Shown here: positions 9,251 to 19,692 of the stretch, piece by piece | Layout: each line of letters starts with the position of its first letter | Position numbering within the stretch: position 1 is the stretch's first letter | DNA from: Novosphingobium jiangmenense | Lineage (GTDB): Bacteria; Pseudomonadota; Alphaproteobacteria; Sphingomonadales; Sphingomonadaceae | Direction: 5' to 3' | DNA: 64,000 nucleotides | Assembly: GCF_015694345.1 (NCBI RefSeq) | Contig: NZ_JADQDC010000002.1 | Coordinates: 372,001 to 436,000, forward strand | Program-made: the position numbers and the translations under genes | Notes under the pieces: generated by a model | Database searches by the model: none | The model's input: only the letters and a program-made list of their open reading frames with translations | What the model was told of the DNA's origin: nothing

Positions 9251-9278
9251 CTAAGGCGCGCCACATCGCTAAGGCGCG
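9251..9278 (+). repeat. Short direct repeat in the purL leader
   Basis: The 10-base unit CTAAGGCGCG occurs at 9251-9260 and again at 9269-9278. The second copy carries the likely ribosome-binding AAGG of purL. It may be a chance duplication or a duplicated Shine-Dalgarno. Confidence 0.45.
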
Positions 9279-9282
9279 CGCC

Positions 9283-11442
9283 ATGTCCGAAATCACGCCA
9301 GATGTCGTCGCCGCCCATGGGCTGTCCGAGGAAGAGTACCAGCGCGTCCTGAACGCGCTCGGGCGCGAGCCGAACCTTGTCGAGCTCGGCATCTTCTCGG
9401 TCATGTGGTCGGAGCATTGCTCCTACAAGTCGAGCCGCATCCATCTCAAGAAGCTGCCGACTTCGGCGCCTTGGGTGATCTGCGGTCCTGGCGAGAATGC
9501 GGGCGTGATCGACATCGGCGACGGTCAGGCCGCCATCTTCAAGATGGAGAGCCACAACCACCCTTCGTACATCGAACCCTATCAGGGCGCGGCGACCGGC
9601 GTTGGCGGCATCCTGCGCGACGTGTTCACGATGGGCGCGCGCCCAGTGGCGAACATGAACGCGCTGCGCTTTGGCCGACCCGACCATCCGAAGATGAAGC
9701 ACCTCGTGCAGGGCGTCGTCGCGGGCATCGGCGGCTATGGCAACTGCGTGGGCGTGCCGACGGTGGGCGGCGAGACCAACTTCCACAAGGCCTATGACGG
9801 CAACATCCTCGTCAACGCGATGACCGTGGGCGTGGCCGATACCGACAAGATCTTCTATTCGGCGGCAACCGGCCTCGGCAATCCGATCGTCTACGTCGGC
9901 TCCAAGACCGGGCGTGATGGCATCCACGGTGCGACCATGGCCAGCGCCGACTTCGACGAGAAGTCCGACGAGAAGCGTCCGACCGTGCAGGTGGGCGATC
10001 CCTTCACCGAAAAGCTGCTGATCGAAGCCTGCCTCGAGCTGATGGCGACCGATGCGATCGTCGCGATCCAGGACATGGGCGCGGCTGGCCTCACCTCCTC
10101 ATCGGTCGAGATGGCGACCAATGGCAAGGCCGGCATCATTCTCGACATGGACAAGGTGCCGTGTCGCGAAGAGGGCATGACGCCTTACGAGATGATGCTG
10201 TCGGAAAGCCAGGAGCGCATGCTCATGGTGCTCAAGCCCGGCAAGGAAGCCATGGCCGAGGCTATCTTCCGCAAGTGGGAGCTGGACTTTGCCGTGATCG
10301 GCGAAGTCACCGACACCGGCCACATGGTGCTGAAGTTCAAGGGCGAGACGGTCTGCGACATTCCGCTGGGTCCGCTGGCCGAAGACGCACCGCTCTATGA
10401 CCGCCCTGCCCTGTCGCTGGCAGATTACAAGGCTTGGGCCAACGTCGCGCCGCTGGGTTCGGTGCCGGAGAGCGCAGACCTTGGCGCTGATCTGGTCAAG
10501 CTGATCGGCTGCCCGGACCTCGCCAACCGTCGCTGGATCTTCGAGCAGTACGATTCGCAGGTTGGCGCAGACACGCTGCAGAAGTCGGGCGGCGATGCTG
10601 CCGTGGTGCGCATCCATGGGTCGAAGAAGGCGCTGGCGATCAGCACCGACTGCACCCCGCGCTATTGCTATGCCGATCCTTACGAAGGCGGCAAGCAGGC
10701 CGTGGCCGAAACCTGGCGCAACATCTGCGCCGTGGGCGCGCGCCCCCTTGCGATCACCAACTGCCTGAACTTCGCCAACCCTCAGCGCCCGGAGATCATG
10801 GCGCAGATCGTTCAGGCGCTCAACGGCATGGGCGATGCCTGCCGTGCGCTTGATTACCCGATCGTATCGGGCAACGTCTCGCTCTACAACGAATCGAAGG
10901 CCACCGGCGGTGGCTCGGCCATTCTCCCGACACCTGCGATCGGTGGTGTCGGGCTGATGCTCGATCACGAAATCATGACCACGGTCGCGTTCAAGGACGA
11001 TGGCGACGTGATCTGGCTGGTGGGTGGCGAAGGATCGCACCTTGGCCAGTCGCTTTACCTGCGCGAAGTGCTTGGCCGCGAAGATGGCGATGCGCCTGCG
11101 GTCGATCTGACGGTGGAGCGCAAGAACGGCGAGCAGGTGCGCGAGTGGATCGCGGCGGGCAAGCTGACCGCAGTTCATGACATCTCGGACGGTGGCCTGT
11201 TGGTGGCGCTGACCGAAATGGCGCTGGCCGGTGGAAAGGGTTGCTCGCTTGACGTCACGCTGAACACGGCGGCGGCGTTTGGCGAGGACCAGTCGCGTTA
11301 TGTCGTGACGACCAAGGCTGGCGACGTGCTGGAAGGCGCAACGAAGCTTGGCACCGTTGGCGGTTCGCAAGTGGCGGGCGTCGAACTGGCGACGCTGCGC
11401 GAGGCCAACGAAGCGTTCTTCCGGGACTGGATGGAAGCGTGA
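9283..11442 (+). CDS. purL: Phosphoribosylformylglycinamidine synthase subunit PurL
   Basis: 719 residues, the size of the small bacterial PurL that works with separate PurS and PurQ subunits. Catalyses the ATP-dependent FGAR to FGAM step of purine synthesis. [15 protein letters not shown] near residue 45 and [22 protein letters not shown] near 90 form the ATP/FGAR site. [16 protein letters not shown] and [16 protein letters not shown] mark the two AIRS/PurM-like halves. PurS, PurQ and PurM are not in this window. The stop overlaps the GTG start of the DUF72 gene by four bases. Confidence 0.97.
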   Translation: MSEITPDVVAAHGLSEEEYQRVLNALGREPNLVELGIFSVMWSEHCSYKSSRIHLKKLPTSAPWVICGPGENAGVIDIGDGQAAIFKMESHNHPSYIEPYQGAATGVGGILRDVFTMGARPVANMNALRFGRPDHPKMKHLVQGVVAGIGGYGNCVGVPTVGGETNFHKAYDGNILVNAMTVGVADTDKIFYSAATGLGNPIVYVGSKTGRDGIHGATMASADFDEKSDEKRPTVQVGDPFTEKLLIEACLELMATDAIVAIQDMGAAGLTSSSVEMATNGKAGIILDMDKVPCREEGMTPYEMMLSESQERMLMVLKPGKEAMAEAIFRKWELDFAVIGEVTDTGHMVLKFKGETVCDIPLGPLAEDAPLYDRPALSLADYKAWANVAPLGSVPESADLGADLVKLIGCPDLANRRWIFEQYDSQVGADTLQKSGGDAAVVRIHGSKKALAISTDCTPRYCYADPYEGGKQAVAETWRNICAVGARPLAITNCLNFANPQRPEIMAQIVQALNGMGDACRALDYPIVSGNVSLYNESKATGGGSAILPTPAIGGVGLMLDHEIMTTVAFKDDGDVIWLVGGEGSHLGQSLYLREVLGREDGDAPAVDLTVERKNGEQVREWIAAGKLTAVHDISDGGLLVALTEMALAGGKGCSLDVTLNTAAAFGEDQSRYVVTTKAGDVLEGATKLGTVGGSQVAGVELATLREANEAFFRDWMEA

Positions 11443-12185
11443 CGCGCGGGTCCATCCGCGTCGGCATCGGCGGATGGACCTACGAACCTTGGCGCGGCGG
11501 GGCCTTCTATCCGGAAGGCCTGCCCCATAGGCGCGAGCTTGAGTTTGCAGCTTCGAAGCTGACCTGCATCGAGATCAACGCGACCTACTACCGGCGGCAG
11601 AAGCCGGAGAGCTTTGCCCGCTGGGCAGCCGCAACGCCCGATGGTTTCCGTTTCAGCCTGAAGGCGCTGCAATACACCATGCGGCGCAAGGTGCTGGCCG
11701 ACAGCAAGGAGATCGTCGACAAGTTCCTGAACCAGGGGTTCACGGCACTCGGCGAGCGGCTAGGCCCGATCCTTTGGCAGTTCCGTGAGGGGAAGCGGTT
11801 CGAACGCGAGGACTTTGCGCGTTTTCTCGATCTGATCCCGGATCGGCAGGACGGTGTAGACCTGCGGCATGCGATCGAGGTGCGCGACCAATCGTTCTGC
11901 GATCCGGCCTTCCTCGACCTCTGCCGCAATCGCAACTTCGCTGTGGCATCCACCGACAGTGCAGAGTTTCCGCAGATCGACGAGCAGACCGCGGATTTCT
12001 CATACGCGCGGCTGCAGCAGTCGCATGAGGGTTGCGAGACCGGCTACGCCCTCGCCGCGATTGACGAGTGGGCAAAGCGCGGCCGGGACTGGGTGCGGAA
12101 TGGCCGCGACGCCTACGTCCTGTTCATCGCCGGCGCGAAGCATCGCAACCCTGCCGCCGCGCAGGCGCTGATCGCAGCGCTCTGA
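11439..12185 (+). CDS. DUF72 family protein (YecE-like TIM barrel)
   Basis: 248 residues starting at GTG 11439 inside a GTGA overlap with purL. DUF72 proteins are predicted TIM-barrel proteins without an agreed biochemical role. Family features seen are [13 protein letters not shown] at the N-terminus, [19 protein letters not shown], a [10 protein letters not shown] strand, [14 protein letters not shown] and the C-terminal [19 protein letters not shown]. Translational coupling to purL suggests co-expression but does not reveal function. It converges on coq4 with only 3 bp between stops. Confidence 0.85.
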   Translation: MTRGSIRVGIGGWTYEPWRGGAFYPEGLPHRRELEFAASKLTCIEINATYYRRQKPESFARWAAATPDGFRFSLKALQYTMRRKVLADSKEIVDKFLNQGFTALGERLGPILWQFREGKRFEREDFARFLDLIPDRQDGVDLRHAIEVRDQSFCDPAFLDLCRNRNFAVASTDSAEFPQIDEQTADFSYARLQQSHEGCETGYALAAIDEWAKRGRDWVRNGRDAYVLFIAGAKHRNPAAAQALIAAL

Positions 12186-12188
12186 CTG

Positions 12189-13007
12189 TCAGGCGGCGAG
12201 GTTTGTCGCTGCGTTTTTGCCCAGCAGGTCATAGGGATCGATGCCCATGCCGTGCCAGATGGCATGGGCTTCCTTGTAGCGCCTGGCGGGGGTGATGTTC
12301 AGGCGCTTGCGCACTTCCTCGATCGGCAGAGGCAGCAGTTCGGTGATCGACTGTTCGCACAGGCGTGGGCAGGCCTTGCCGAGGCGCTGGCCTTCGCGGA
12401 CGGCGCGCAACACCGGGGCGCTGCGGCGGGTCTGCTTGTTGATGTTCAACCCCGCGAGGTAGCCGATGAACAAGTGCGCGGGGCTTGGCTGCTGTCCGTA
12501 TGTGAAGGCAAGCACACAAGCCTCACCCAGCGCATCGCGGCCATAACCGGTGAGGACGTGCAGCATGTCGTGCACGTCGCGCATACGATTGAGGTACCAC
12601 AGGAACTGGTCCTCGAAGTGCTCGCGCTTCGCGGCAAAGCGGTCGAACTCGTCGACCAGCCCCTGGGCGGTCAGGCCTTCACTTTCCATGAAGTCGCAAT
12701 AGGCGTGGGCGAGCGATCCCTTGGGCGTCTGGCGCAGGGCAGCGTGATCGTCGAGGATCGCCGGAAGATAGGGCTCGGTCGCACGAAGCGCCTGACCACG
12801 CTCGCTGCGCAGGAAAGCCTCGGCCCGCCCGCGCAGGTTCCGCCACGGCAGCGCTTCGAAGATGTGGAACACCTCTTCGGTGTTTTCCTTGTCCTTCAGG
12901 AGGTTCTGGAAGTGATGCCACGCCTTGAGCGGCTGCATCCGCATCTGCGGACGACGCTCGTCGTAAATGGGCAGGTCGGCACTCAACGCACCGGTCATGG
13001 CGTTCAC
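12189..13007 (-). CDS. coq4: COQ4-family ubiquinone biosynthesis protein
   Basis: 272 residues. COQ4 acts on C1 of the ubiquinone ring (oxidative decarboxylation, on recent reports) and was first known from eukaryotes. The diagnostic metal-binding motif HDxxH-x11-E is intact: His146, Asp147, His150 and Glu162 in HDMLHVLTGYGRDALGE. The GTG at 13007 has GGGAGA at ideal spacing; ATG 12998 is an alternative. Coq4 homologues occur in many alphaproteobacteria and may bypass or duplicate UbiD/UbiX and UbiH steps. A sigma70-like promoter with an embedded palindrome lies upstream (13039-13067). Confidence 0.9.
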   Translation of the reverse strand: MNAMTGALSADLPIYDERRPQMRMQPLKAWHHFQNLLKDKENTEEVFHIFEALPWRNLRGRAEAFLRSERGQALRATEPYLPAILDDHAALRQTPKGSLAHAYCDFMESEGLTAQGLVDEFDRFAAKREHFEDQFLWYLNRMRDVHDMLHVLTGYGRDALGEACVLAFTYGQQPSPAHLFIGYLAGLNINKQTRRSAPVLRAVREGQRLGKACPRLCEQSITELLPLPIEEVRKRLNITPARRYKEAHAIWHGMGIDPYDLLGKNAATNLAA

Positions 13008-13038
13008 GGCGATTCTCCCGGAATTCTTGTCCCGGCAA

Positions 13039-13067
13039 TACTAACAGCCCTGTAAATAGATCGTCAA
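13039..13067 (-). promoter_or_regulatory. Promoter of coq4 with palindrome in the spacer
   Basis: Read on the minus strand: TTGACG (13067-13062), 17-base spacer, TTAGTA (13044-13039). The spacer overlaps a near-perfect palindrome TAACAG-CC-CTGTAA (13042-13055), matching 5 of 6 bases per arm, placed as a repressor operator would be. The start codon follows about 30 bases downstream of the -10. Confidence 0.55.
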
Positions 13068-13142
13068 TCGCCTGCGCTGGCGCAACGCTTGCCTGCGAAA
13101 CATCGGCGGTGCAGACTGCGGAAAACGCGGGGAGACGGGCAC

Positions 13143-13727
13143 ATGGCTCGCAAGTGGCCGATGGCGGTCGGGTTGGCACTTTCGTTGCTGGCATTGATGG
13201 CCGGTCTGGAAGTGGGGACAACGCAACATGAAAGCTGGCACCTTGCGGCGCGATGGACCGCCCGCGTCGGCTTTCCGATCTTTCTGATGACCTACCTCGC
13301 CTCGTCGCTTCTGCGGCTCTCCCCTGCCCCGTGGAGCCGGGCGCTGGCGCGCGATCGAAGGTGGTGGGGGCTAGGATTTGCAGCAAGCCATTCGGTGCAT
13401 CTTGTGGCGCTCACCATAGCCACCAGCCTCGACCCGGAGCCGCGCACGTTCGCATCGCTGATCCCGGGCGGCACAGCCTATGTCTTTATCCTCGCCATGG
13501 CGCTGACCTCGAGCAACGCGGCGATGCGTGCCATGGGACGGAACTGGAAGCGCCTGCACACGGCGGGCATCCACGTGATCTGGCTGATCTTCACGCTGGC
13601 CTATGCCAAGCGCATACCGGTGCCGGAGACGCGGGCCATCGGGCTCACCATGACGACTCTCGCACTCGCCGCCCTGCTGCTTCGATTGATGGCGCGGAAG
13701 CGTCGCGGGGCGCCCGCATTCGCCTGA
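13143..13727 (+). CDS. Small ferric-reductase-like (MsrQ-like) haem membrane protein
   Basis: 194 residues and about six predicted helices. The start ATG 13143 follows GGGAGA. Two helices carry paired histidines, His83/His86 (ASHSVHLVAL) and His139/His144 (WKRLHTAGIHVIWLIF). The WKRLH segment resembles the haem-binding domain of MsrQ/YedZ and ferric reductases. It has no FAD or NAD(P) domain, and no msrP gene is adjacent, so it would be an electron-transfer subunit for an unknown partner. Family assignment is by motif only. It diverges from coq4 across 135 bp and meets serB stop to stop with no gap. Confidence 0.6.
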   Translation: MARKWPMAVGLALSLLALMAGLEVGTTQHESWHLAARWTARVGFPIFLMTYLASSLLRLSPAPWSRALARDRRWWGLGFAASHSVHLVALTIATSLDPEPRTFASLIPGGTAYVFILAMALTSSNAAMRAMGRNWKRLHTAGIHVIWLIFTLAYAKRIPVPETRAIGLTMTTLALAALLLRLMARKRRGAPAFA

Positions 13728-14612
13728 TCAGTCGAAGACCCAGTCCTGGCGAGCAATGCCGAGCAGGGAGAGGACCGAGGTCAGATCGCCCCGATCGATC
13801 CAGCCATCTGCCGCGGCACGCGCCTTGGGCTTGGCGCGATAGGCGATGCCATAGCTGGCTGCCTCGATCATCGGGATGTCGTTGGCGCCATCGCCGGTGG
13901 CAAGACTGAAGACTTCGCCGCCCAGGCGCTCGGTCTCTTCGAGCAGGACCTTCTTCTTGACCGAGCTGTCAACGATCCCGCCGACTAGGCCGCCGGTCAG
14001 CACACCTTCATGGAGGCCGAGGCGATTGCCGACAACCCGGTCAAAACCGAGCAGTTCTGCCACGGGATCGGCAAAGGAGTGGAAACCTCCGGTCACCAGC
14101 ACGGTGTGACAGCCGCGTGACTTGAGCGTGGAGACCAGCGTGCGCGCGCCGGGCATCGGGCGGATGCGTTCGTCGAGGCACTGGGTGATCGCGGCCTCGG
14201 GCAGGTCCTTGAGCAGGCCTACGCGTTCCCGCAAGGCGGATTCGAAATCGAGCTCGCCCTGCATCGCGCGTTCGGTAATGGCGGCGATGCGGTCCTTCAG
14301 GCCCGCGAAATCGGCCAGCTCGTCGATGCATTCCTGCCCGATCATCGTCGAATCCATGTCCGAGACGAAGAGGTTGGGCACTTCGATCAGGCCATCGGAC
14401 AGCAGCAGGTCGCTCTCGGGGAAGCACTGGTCGAGTATCTTGCGGATGCCGACCGGATTGCCCTCAACCACTTCGAGTTCGAGCACGTCGTCGCAAATGT
14501 CGAGCATCCCTGCACCGGCCACTTCCCAATCACGCGCCTCGATCATCTCCATCGCGAGCGAGAGATTGTCACCAAGCGTCTCCGGGTCTGCTATCAGGCG
14601 CGCGATGATCAA
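13728..14612 (-). CDS. serB: Phosphoserine phosphatase
   Basis: 294 residues from TTG 14612, which has AAGGA seven bases upstream; longer readings run into the miaA coding strand and lose homology. It is a HAD-family enzyme for the last step of serine synthesis. Motif I is DMDST (85-89, nucleophile Asp85), motif II is VTGGF and motif III is GDGANDIPM. An N-terminal ACT-like region (about 1-75) precedes the catalytic domain, as in other long SerB proteins. The first 8 bases overlap the first 8 bases of miaA on the other strand. Confidence 0.93.
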   Translation of the reverse strand: MIIARLIADPETLGDNLSLAMEMIEARDWEVAGAGMLDICDDVLELEVVEGNPVGIRKILDQCFPESDLLLSDGLIEVPNLFVSDMDSTMIGQECIDELADFAGLKDRIAAITERAMQGELDFESALRERVGLLKDLPEAAITQCLDERIRPMPGARTLVSTLKSRGCHTVLVTGGFHSFADPVAELLGFDRVVGNRLGLHEGVLTGGLVGGIVDSSVKKKVLLEETERLGGEVFSLATGDGANDIPMIEAASYGIAYRAKPKARAAADGWIDRGDLTSVLSLLGIARQDWVFD

Positions 14613-15567
14613 CGGGGAATCCTTTTCGACTGAGGCAGCGGGCAAGCCGCGCGTGGCGCTAATCGCAGGGCCGACGGCAAGCGGCAAGAGCGATCTGGCA
14701 GTAAAATTGGCACTGCAGCTTCGTGCAGAAGGCCGCACGGCGGTGGTCATCAACGCCGACAGCGCGCAGGTCTATGCTGATCTGCGCGTGTTGAGCGCAA
14801 GGCCATCAGAGGAGGAGATGCAGGGCGTGGCGCATGTCCTGTTCGGCGCATGGGATGGCGCGCAGGCCTGTTCGGCAGCTGACTGGGCCAACGCGGCCAA
14901 GGCAGAGATCGCTGCGGCCCATGCGCGCGATGCCATGCCGATCCTTGTTGGCGGGACCGGCATGTACATCAATACGCTGCTCCACGGCATTGCTCCGGTG
15001 CCGGAGATCGACCCGATCGTTCGTGCCGAGGTGCGGGCCTTGCCTGTCGAGATGGCCTATGCAGCGCTGCGCGAAGAGGACCCGGCGCGCGCCGCGCTGC
15101 TCGGCCGCGCCGATGTGCAGCGTGTGACCCGGGCATTGGAAGTGGTGCGTTCTACAGGGCATTCGCTGGCGCATTGGCAGCAACAGCGGGTCGGCGGGAT
15201 TGGCGATGCGGTGGACCTTGCGCCGATCATTCTCCTGCCGGAGCGCCAATGGCTCTATCAGCGTTGCGATCTTCGGTTCGAACTGATGTGGCATGGCGGT
15301 GCTGTTGCTGAAGTCGAGGCCCTGCTCACACGAGGCCTGCCCGAATCGCTGCCGGTCATGCGGGCCATCGGCGTGCCCGAGATCGCGGCATTCCTGCGCG
15401 GGGAAATGTCTCGCGAACAAGCCATGGCGGCGGGTCAGCAGGCCACCCGCAACTACGCCAAGCGGCAATATACCTGGCTGAGGAACCAGAATCCGGGTGA
15501 CTGGCCACGAATCGCGTACGAAAATTCCATTGACTTCGCCACCGCAGCAAGTTTATTGCGCATTTAG
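14605..15567 (+). CDS. miaA: tRNA dimethylallyltransferase
   Basis: 320 residues from ATG 14605. Transfers a dimethylallyl group to A37 of tRNAs reading UNN codons. The P-loop GPTASGKS (22-29), [23 protein letters not shown] and the C-terminal [14 protein letters not shown] identify it. The arrangement with serB is head to head with overlapping starts, so its promoter must lie inside serB. It is followed by a 187-bp leader region for ilvB. Confidence 0.95.
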   Translation: MINGESFSTEAAGKPRVALIAGPTASGKSDLAVKLALQLRAEGRTAVVINADSAQVYADLRVLSARPSEEEMQGVAHVLFGAWDGAQACSAADWANAAKAEIAAAHARDAMPILVGGTGMYINTLLHGIAPVPEIDPIVRAEVRALPVEMAYAALREEDPARAALLGRADVQRVTRALEVVRSTGHSLAHWQQQRVGGIGDAVDLAPIILLPERQWLYQRCDLRFELMWHGGAVAEVEALLTRGLPESLPVMRAIGVPEIAAFLRGEMSREQAMAAGQQATRNYAKRQYTWLRNQNPGDWPRIAYENSIDFATAASLLRI

Positions 15568-15570
15568 CCG

Positions 15571-15600
15571 CTTGACACCACATTTTGTGTCAAGTAGCAA
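15571..15600 (+). promoter_or_regulatory. Candidate ilvB promoter overlapping an inverted repeat
   Basis: TTGACA (15572-15577) and a weak TAGCAA (15595-15600) are 17 bases apart. The -35 sits within a perfect inverted repeat, CTTGACAC (15571-15578) and GTGTCAAG (15587-15594), which could be an operator or the end hairpin of miaA; no T-run follows. Confidence 0.4.
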
Positions 15601-15655
15601 ACCGTCAATTGCCTGATCCATCTTGCATGTCGATCAAGCACCCGAAAGGGAGAGA

Positions 15656-15702
15656 CGGCCCGGCGCGGTTAACACTGCAGCCGGGCCGAAATTTTTGTTT
15701 TT
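15656..15702 (+). terminator. Terminator-like hairpin in the ilvB leader (candidate attenuator)
   Basis: A perfect 9-bp stem, CGGCCCGGC (15656-15664) with GCCGGGCCG (15680-15688), is followed at once by AAATTTTTGTTTTT (15689-15702). It looks like an intrinsic terminator but lies 53 bases before the ilvB start, where only the ilv transcript would use it. A second exact CGGCCCGGC at 15724-15732 can pair with the same central arm, giving a mutually exclusive fold. Confidence 0.7.
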
Positions 15703-15754
15703 CCGGCGTTGCATCGGGGGTATCGGCCCGGCACGCGAAGAAGGATGAAGTAAC

Positions 15755-17503
15755 GTGACAAGCGAGCGCAGCGGCGCCGAGATCCTGGTCGAAAGCCTTG
15801 TCGCCAAGGGCGTCGAATTCGTGTTCGGCTACCCCGGCGGCGCGGTATTGCCGATCTACGATGCGCTGTTCGGCGATGAACGCATCCGCCACATCCTCGT
15901 TCGCCATGAGGCCGGCGCGGCACATGCTGCCGAAGGCTATGCGCGTGCCACCGGCAAGCCCGGCGTCGTGCTGGTCACCTCGGGCCCGGGTGCGACCAAT
16001 GCCGTCACCGGTATTGCCGATGCCTTCATGGATTCGATCCCGATGGTGGTCATCACCGGTCAGGTTCCGACCGGCCTGATCGGCTCCGACGCGTTTCAGG
16101 AAGCCGATACGGTCGGCATCACGCGCCACTGCACCAAGCACAACTATCTGGTGAAGGACCCTTCGCAGCTCGCCGCGACGATCGACGAGGCGTTCCGCAT
16201 CGCTACCGAGGGCCGCCCCGGCCCGGTCGTGATCGACATTCCCAAGGACGTCCAGATCGCCACGGCGGCGTGGAGCAGCGCGGCACCGCAGCAGCGCAAC
16301 CGCTATTCTCCGCAGACCGAAGGTGGCGCGAGCGAGATCGCCGAGGCTATCGAGATGATCGCTAAGGCCAAGGCTCCGGTGTTCTACACTGGTGGCGGCG
16401 TGATCAACTCGGGTCCCGAAGCCGCGCGCCTGCTGCGTGAACTGCAGTCGCTGACCGGCGCGCCGGTGACCTCCACGCTGATGGGCCTTGGCGCATTTCC
16501 GGCGGATCATCCGGCGTGGCTCGGCATGCTTGGCATGCACGGCACGTATGAAGCCAACCTGACGATGAATCAGGCGGACCTGATTGTCTGCGTTGGCGCG
16601 CGCTTTGATGACCGCGTTACCGGCCGCCTCGATGCCTTCGCGCCGAACAGCAAGAAGATCCACATCGACATCGACCGCGCCTCGATCAACAAGACGGTGC
16701 GTGTGGACCTGCCGGTGATCGGCGATTGCGGCAAGGTGCTCGGCCAGTTGATCGAAGCCTGGCTGGAGCGCGGCTACAAGGCGCAGGACCTGACCGGCTG
16801 GTACGCCCGCATCGACGAGTGGCGCGGCCGCAAGAGCCTTGCCTATCCGCGCAAGTCCAAGCTGATCATGCCGCAATACGCGGTCGAACGGCTGTACGAA
16901 CTGACCAAGGCGCACGACCCGATCATCTCGACCGAAGTCGGCCAGCACCAGATGTGGGCGGCGCAGTACTTCCACTTCATGAAGCCGAACAAGTGGCTGA
17001 CCTCGGGCGGTCTGGGCACGATGGGCTACGGCCTTCCCGCCGCGATCGGTGCGCAGGCCGGCTTCCCCGATACGCTGGTGATCGACATCGCCGGCGATGC
17101 CTCGATCCAGATGAACATCCAGGAACTGGGCACCGCCACGCAGTATCGCCTGCCGGTGAAGGTCTTCGTGCTCAACAACGAATGGATGGGCATGGTCCGC
17201 CAGTGGCAGGAACTGACCTACGAAAGCCGCTATTCGAACTCGTACTCGGACAGCCTGCCCGACTTCGTGCGCCTTGCCGAAGCCTATGGCTGGAAGGGCA
17301 TCCGCATCACCGACGAGAGCGAGCTCGACGCAGGTATCCAGGCGATGATCGACCATGACGGTCCGGTCTTCGTCGATTGCCTCGTCGCGAAGGAAGCCAA
17401 TTGCTTCCCGATGATCCCGTCGGGGGCTGCGCACACAGACATGATCCTTTACGGGGACGAAGTGGCAGGCACCATGGACGACGAAGCCAAGGCGCTGGTG
17501 TGA
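15755..17503 (+). CDS. ilvB: Acetolactate synthase, large (catalytic) subunit
   Basis: 582 residues from GTG 15755, preceded by AAGGATG. A ThDP/FAD enzyme that condenses pyruvate into acetolactate (or acetohydroxybutyrate), the first common step of Val, Leu and Ile synthesis. [15 protein letters not shown] with the catalytic Glu region ([17 protein letters not shown]), and the C-terminal ThDP motif [14 protein letters not shown]...[13 protein letters not shown], are all present. It begins the ilvB-ilvN-ilvC operon, 11 bp ahead of ilvN, downstream of the attenuator-like leader. Confidence 0.97.
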   Translation: MTSERSGAEILVESLVAKGVEFVFGYPGGAVLPIYDALFGDERIRHILVRHEAGAAHAAEGYARATGKPGVVLVTSGPGATNAVTGIADAFMDSIPMVVITGQVPTGLIGSDAFQEADTVGITRHCTKHNYLVKDPSQLAATIDEAFRIATEGRPGPVVIDIPKDVQIATAAWSSAAPQQRNRYSPQTEGGASEIAEAIEMIAKAKAPVFYTGGGVINSGPEAARLLRELQSLTGAPVTSTLMGLGAFPADHPAWLGMLGMHGTYEANLTMNQADLIVCVGARFDDRVTGRLDAFAPNSKKIHIDIDRASINKTVRVDLPVIGDCGKVLGQLIEAWLERGYKAQDLTGWYARIDEWRGRKSLAYPRKSKLIMPQYAVERLYELTKAHDPIISTEVGQHQMWAAQYFHFMKPNKWLTSGGLGTMGYGLPAAIGAQAGFPDTLVIDIAGDASIQMNIQELGTATQYRLPVKVFVLNNEWMGMVRQWQELTYESRYSNSYSDSLPDFVRLAEAYGWKGIRITDESELDAGIQAMIDHDGPVFVDCLVAKEANCFPMIPSGAAHTDMILYGDEVAGTMDDEAKALV

Positions 17504-17514
17504 GGACCCCTGAG

Positions 17515-19099
<1,585 letters not shown>

Positions 19100-19124
19100 T
19101 CGCACCAGACTTTGTGGAACAGGT

Positions 19125-19150
19125 GAAAGGGCGGCTTCGGCCGCCCTTTC
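19125..19150 (+). terminator. Terminator of the ilvBNC operon
   Basis: Perfect 11-bp stem GAAAGGGCGGC (19125-19135) and GCCGCCCTTTC (19140-19150) closed by a TTCG tetraloop. Only a short AT-rich stretch follows. Position right after ilvC supports the call. Confidence 0.85.
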
Positions 19151-19195
19151 CATTAATGGCCCACTCGCATCGACGAATGCAGTGGACGCCGAAAA

Positions 19196-19211
19196 TGTGA
19201 TCTATATCACT
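19196..19211. promoter_or_regulatory. CRP/FNR-family-like palindrome
   Basis: TGTGATCTATATCACT matches the classical TGTGA-N6-TCACA CRP consensus except for the last base and is preceded by AAA as in strong E. coli sites. It ends 14 bases before the ATG of the I78 gene, a place that suits repression or an overlapping promoter better than classical activation. The regulator in this organism is not known. Confidence 0.55.
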
Positions 19212-19225
19212 CCGATCCGGAGATA

Positions 19226-19573
19226 ATGATCACACGATTCTACCCCTTTGCGCTCGCAGCGATCTCGCTGACTGCAGTCTTCACCCTGCCCGCTCAGGCT
19301 TTGGCGGCTGGCAGGGACATGGCTTCTCGACCGGCAGCGCCACCCGCAAGGGCAGAACCACCATCGCAGGACACCTGCGGACAAGGACCAGCGAAACGCC
19401 TGCTCGGAACTGTGGTCACGCCGCAGGCCAGAACCACGCTTGTCCGGGCTGTCGGTCACGACCGTATCCGTGTGATACGCCCTGGCTCCATCATCACCCA
19501 GGACTTGCGCAGCGACCGGCTGAATTTGATCGTTGATGACAGCGGACGTCTGCTGACCGCGCGCTGCGGTTAA
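19226..19573 (+). CDS. Secreted I78-family peptidase inhibitor-like protein
   Basis: 115 residues. A signal peptide of about 28 residues (FALAAISLTAVFTLPAQALA) leads into a proline-rich linker and a compact domain starting at Cys51. The C-terminal half, with RIRVIRPGSIITQDLRSDRLN and a final TARCG, fits the I78 family, relatives of fungal serine-protease inhibitors. Cys51 and Cys114 probably form a disulfide. It should act in the periplasm or outside the cell. A CRP-like palindrome lies directly upstream; yceI follows at 119 bp. Confidence 0.7.
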   Translation: MITRFYPFALAAISLTAVFTLPAQALAAGRDMASRPAAPPARAEPPSQDTCGQGPAKRLLGTVVTPQARTTLVRAVGHDRIRVIRPGSIITQDLRSDRLNLIVDDSGRLLTARCG

Positions 19574-19692
19574 GGCGCTTGCTGAAGTCTCACGTATGGT
19601 TGCGTTGCCGCTACGACGGCGGGAGTTTTGCTTGCGTCCGCGATAGCACTTTGGCAACCAAAGCGCTCCTTAGCCTCCCCAAGGAGATCCCC

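Noticed and set aside
14613..14753. N-terminal extension of serB upstream of TTG 14612
   Set aside because: The added residues are the reverse shadow of miaA's start and lack family similarity, while TTG 14612 has AAGGA at good spacing.
15627..15755. ORF starting ATG 15627 as an ilv leader peptide
   Set aside because: It is not enriched in Ile, Val or Leu codons near a stop and runs through the terminator to the ilvB start.
15605..17434. 609-codon open frame antisense to ilvB
   Set aside because: A codon-bias shadow typical of high-GC DNA; the protein is low-complexity in Asp, His and Arg, matches no family, and mirrors a certain gene.
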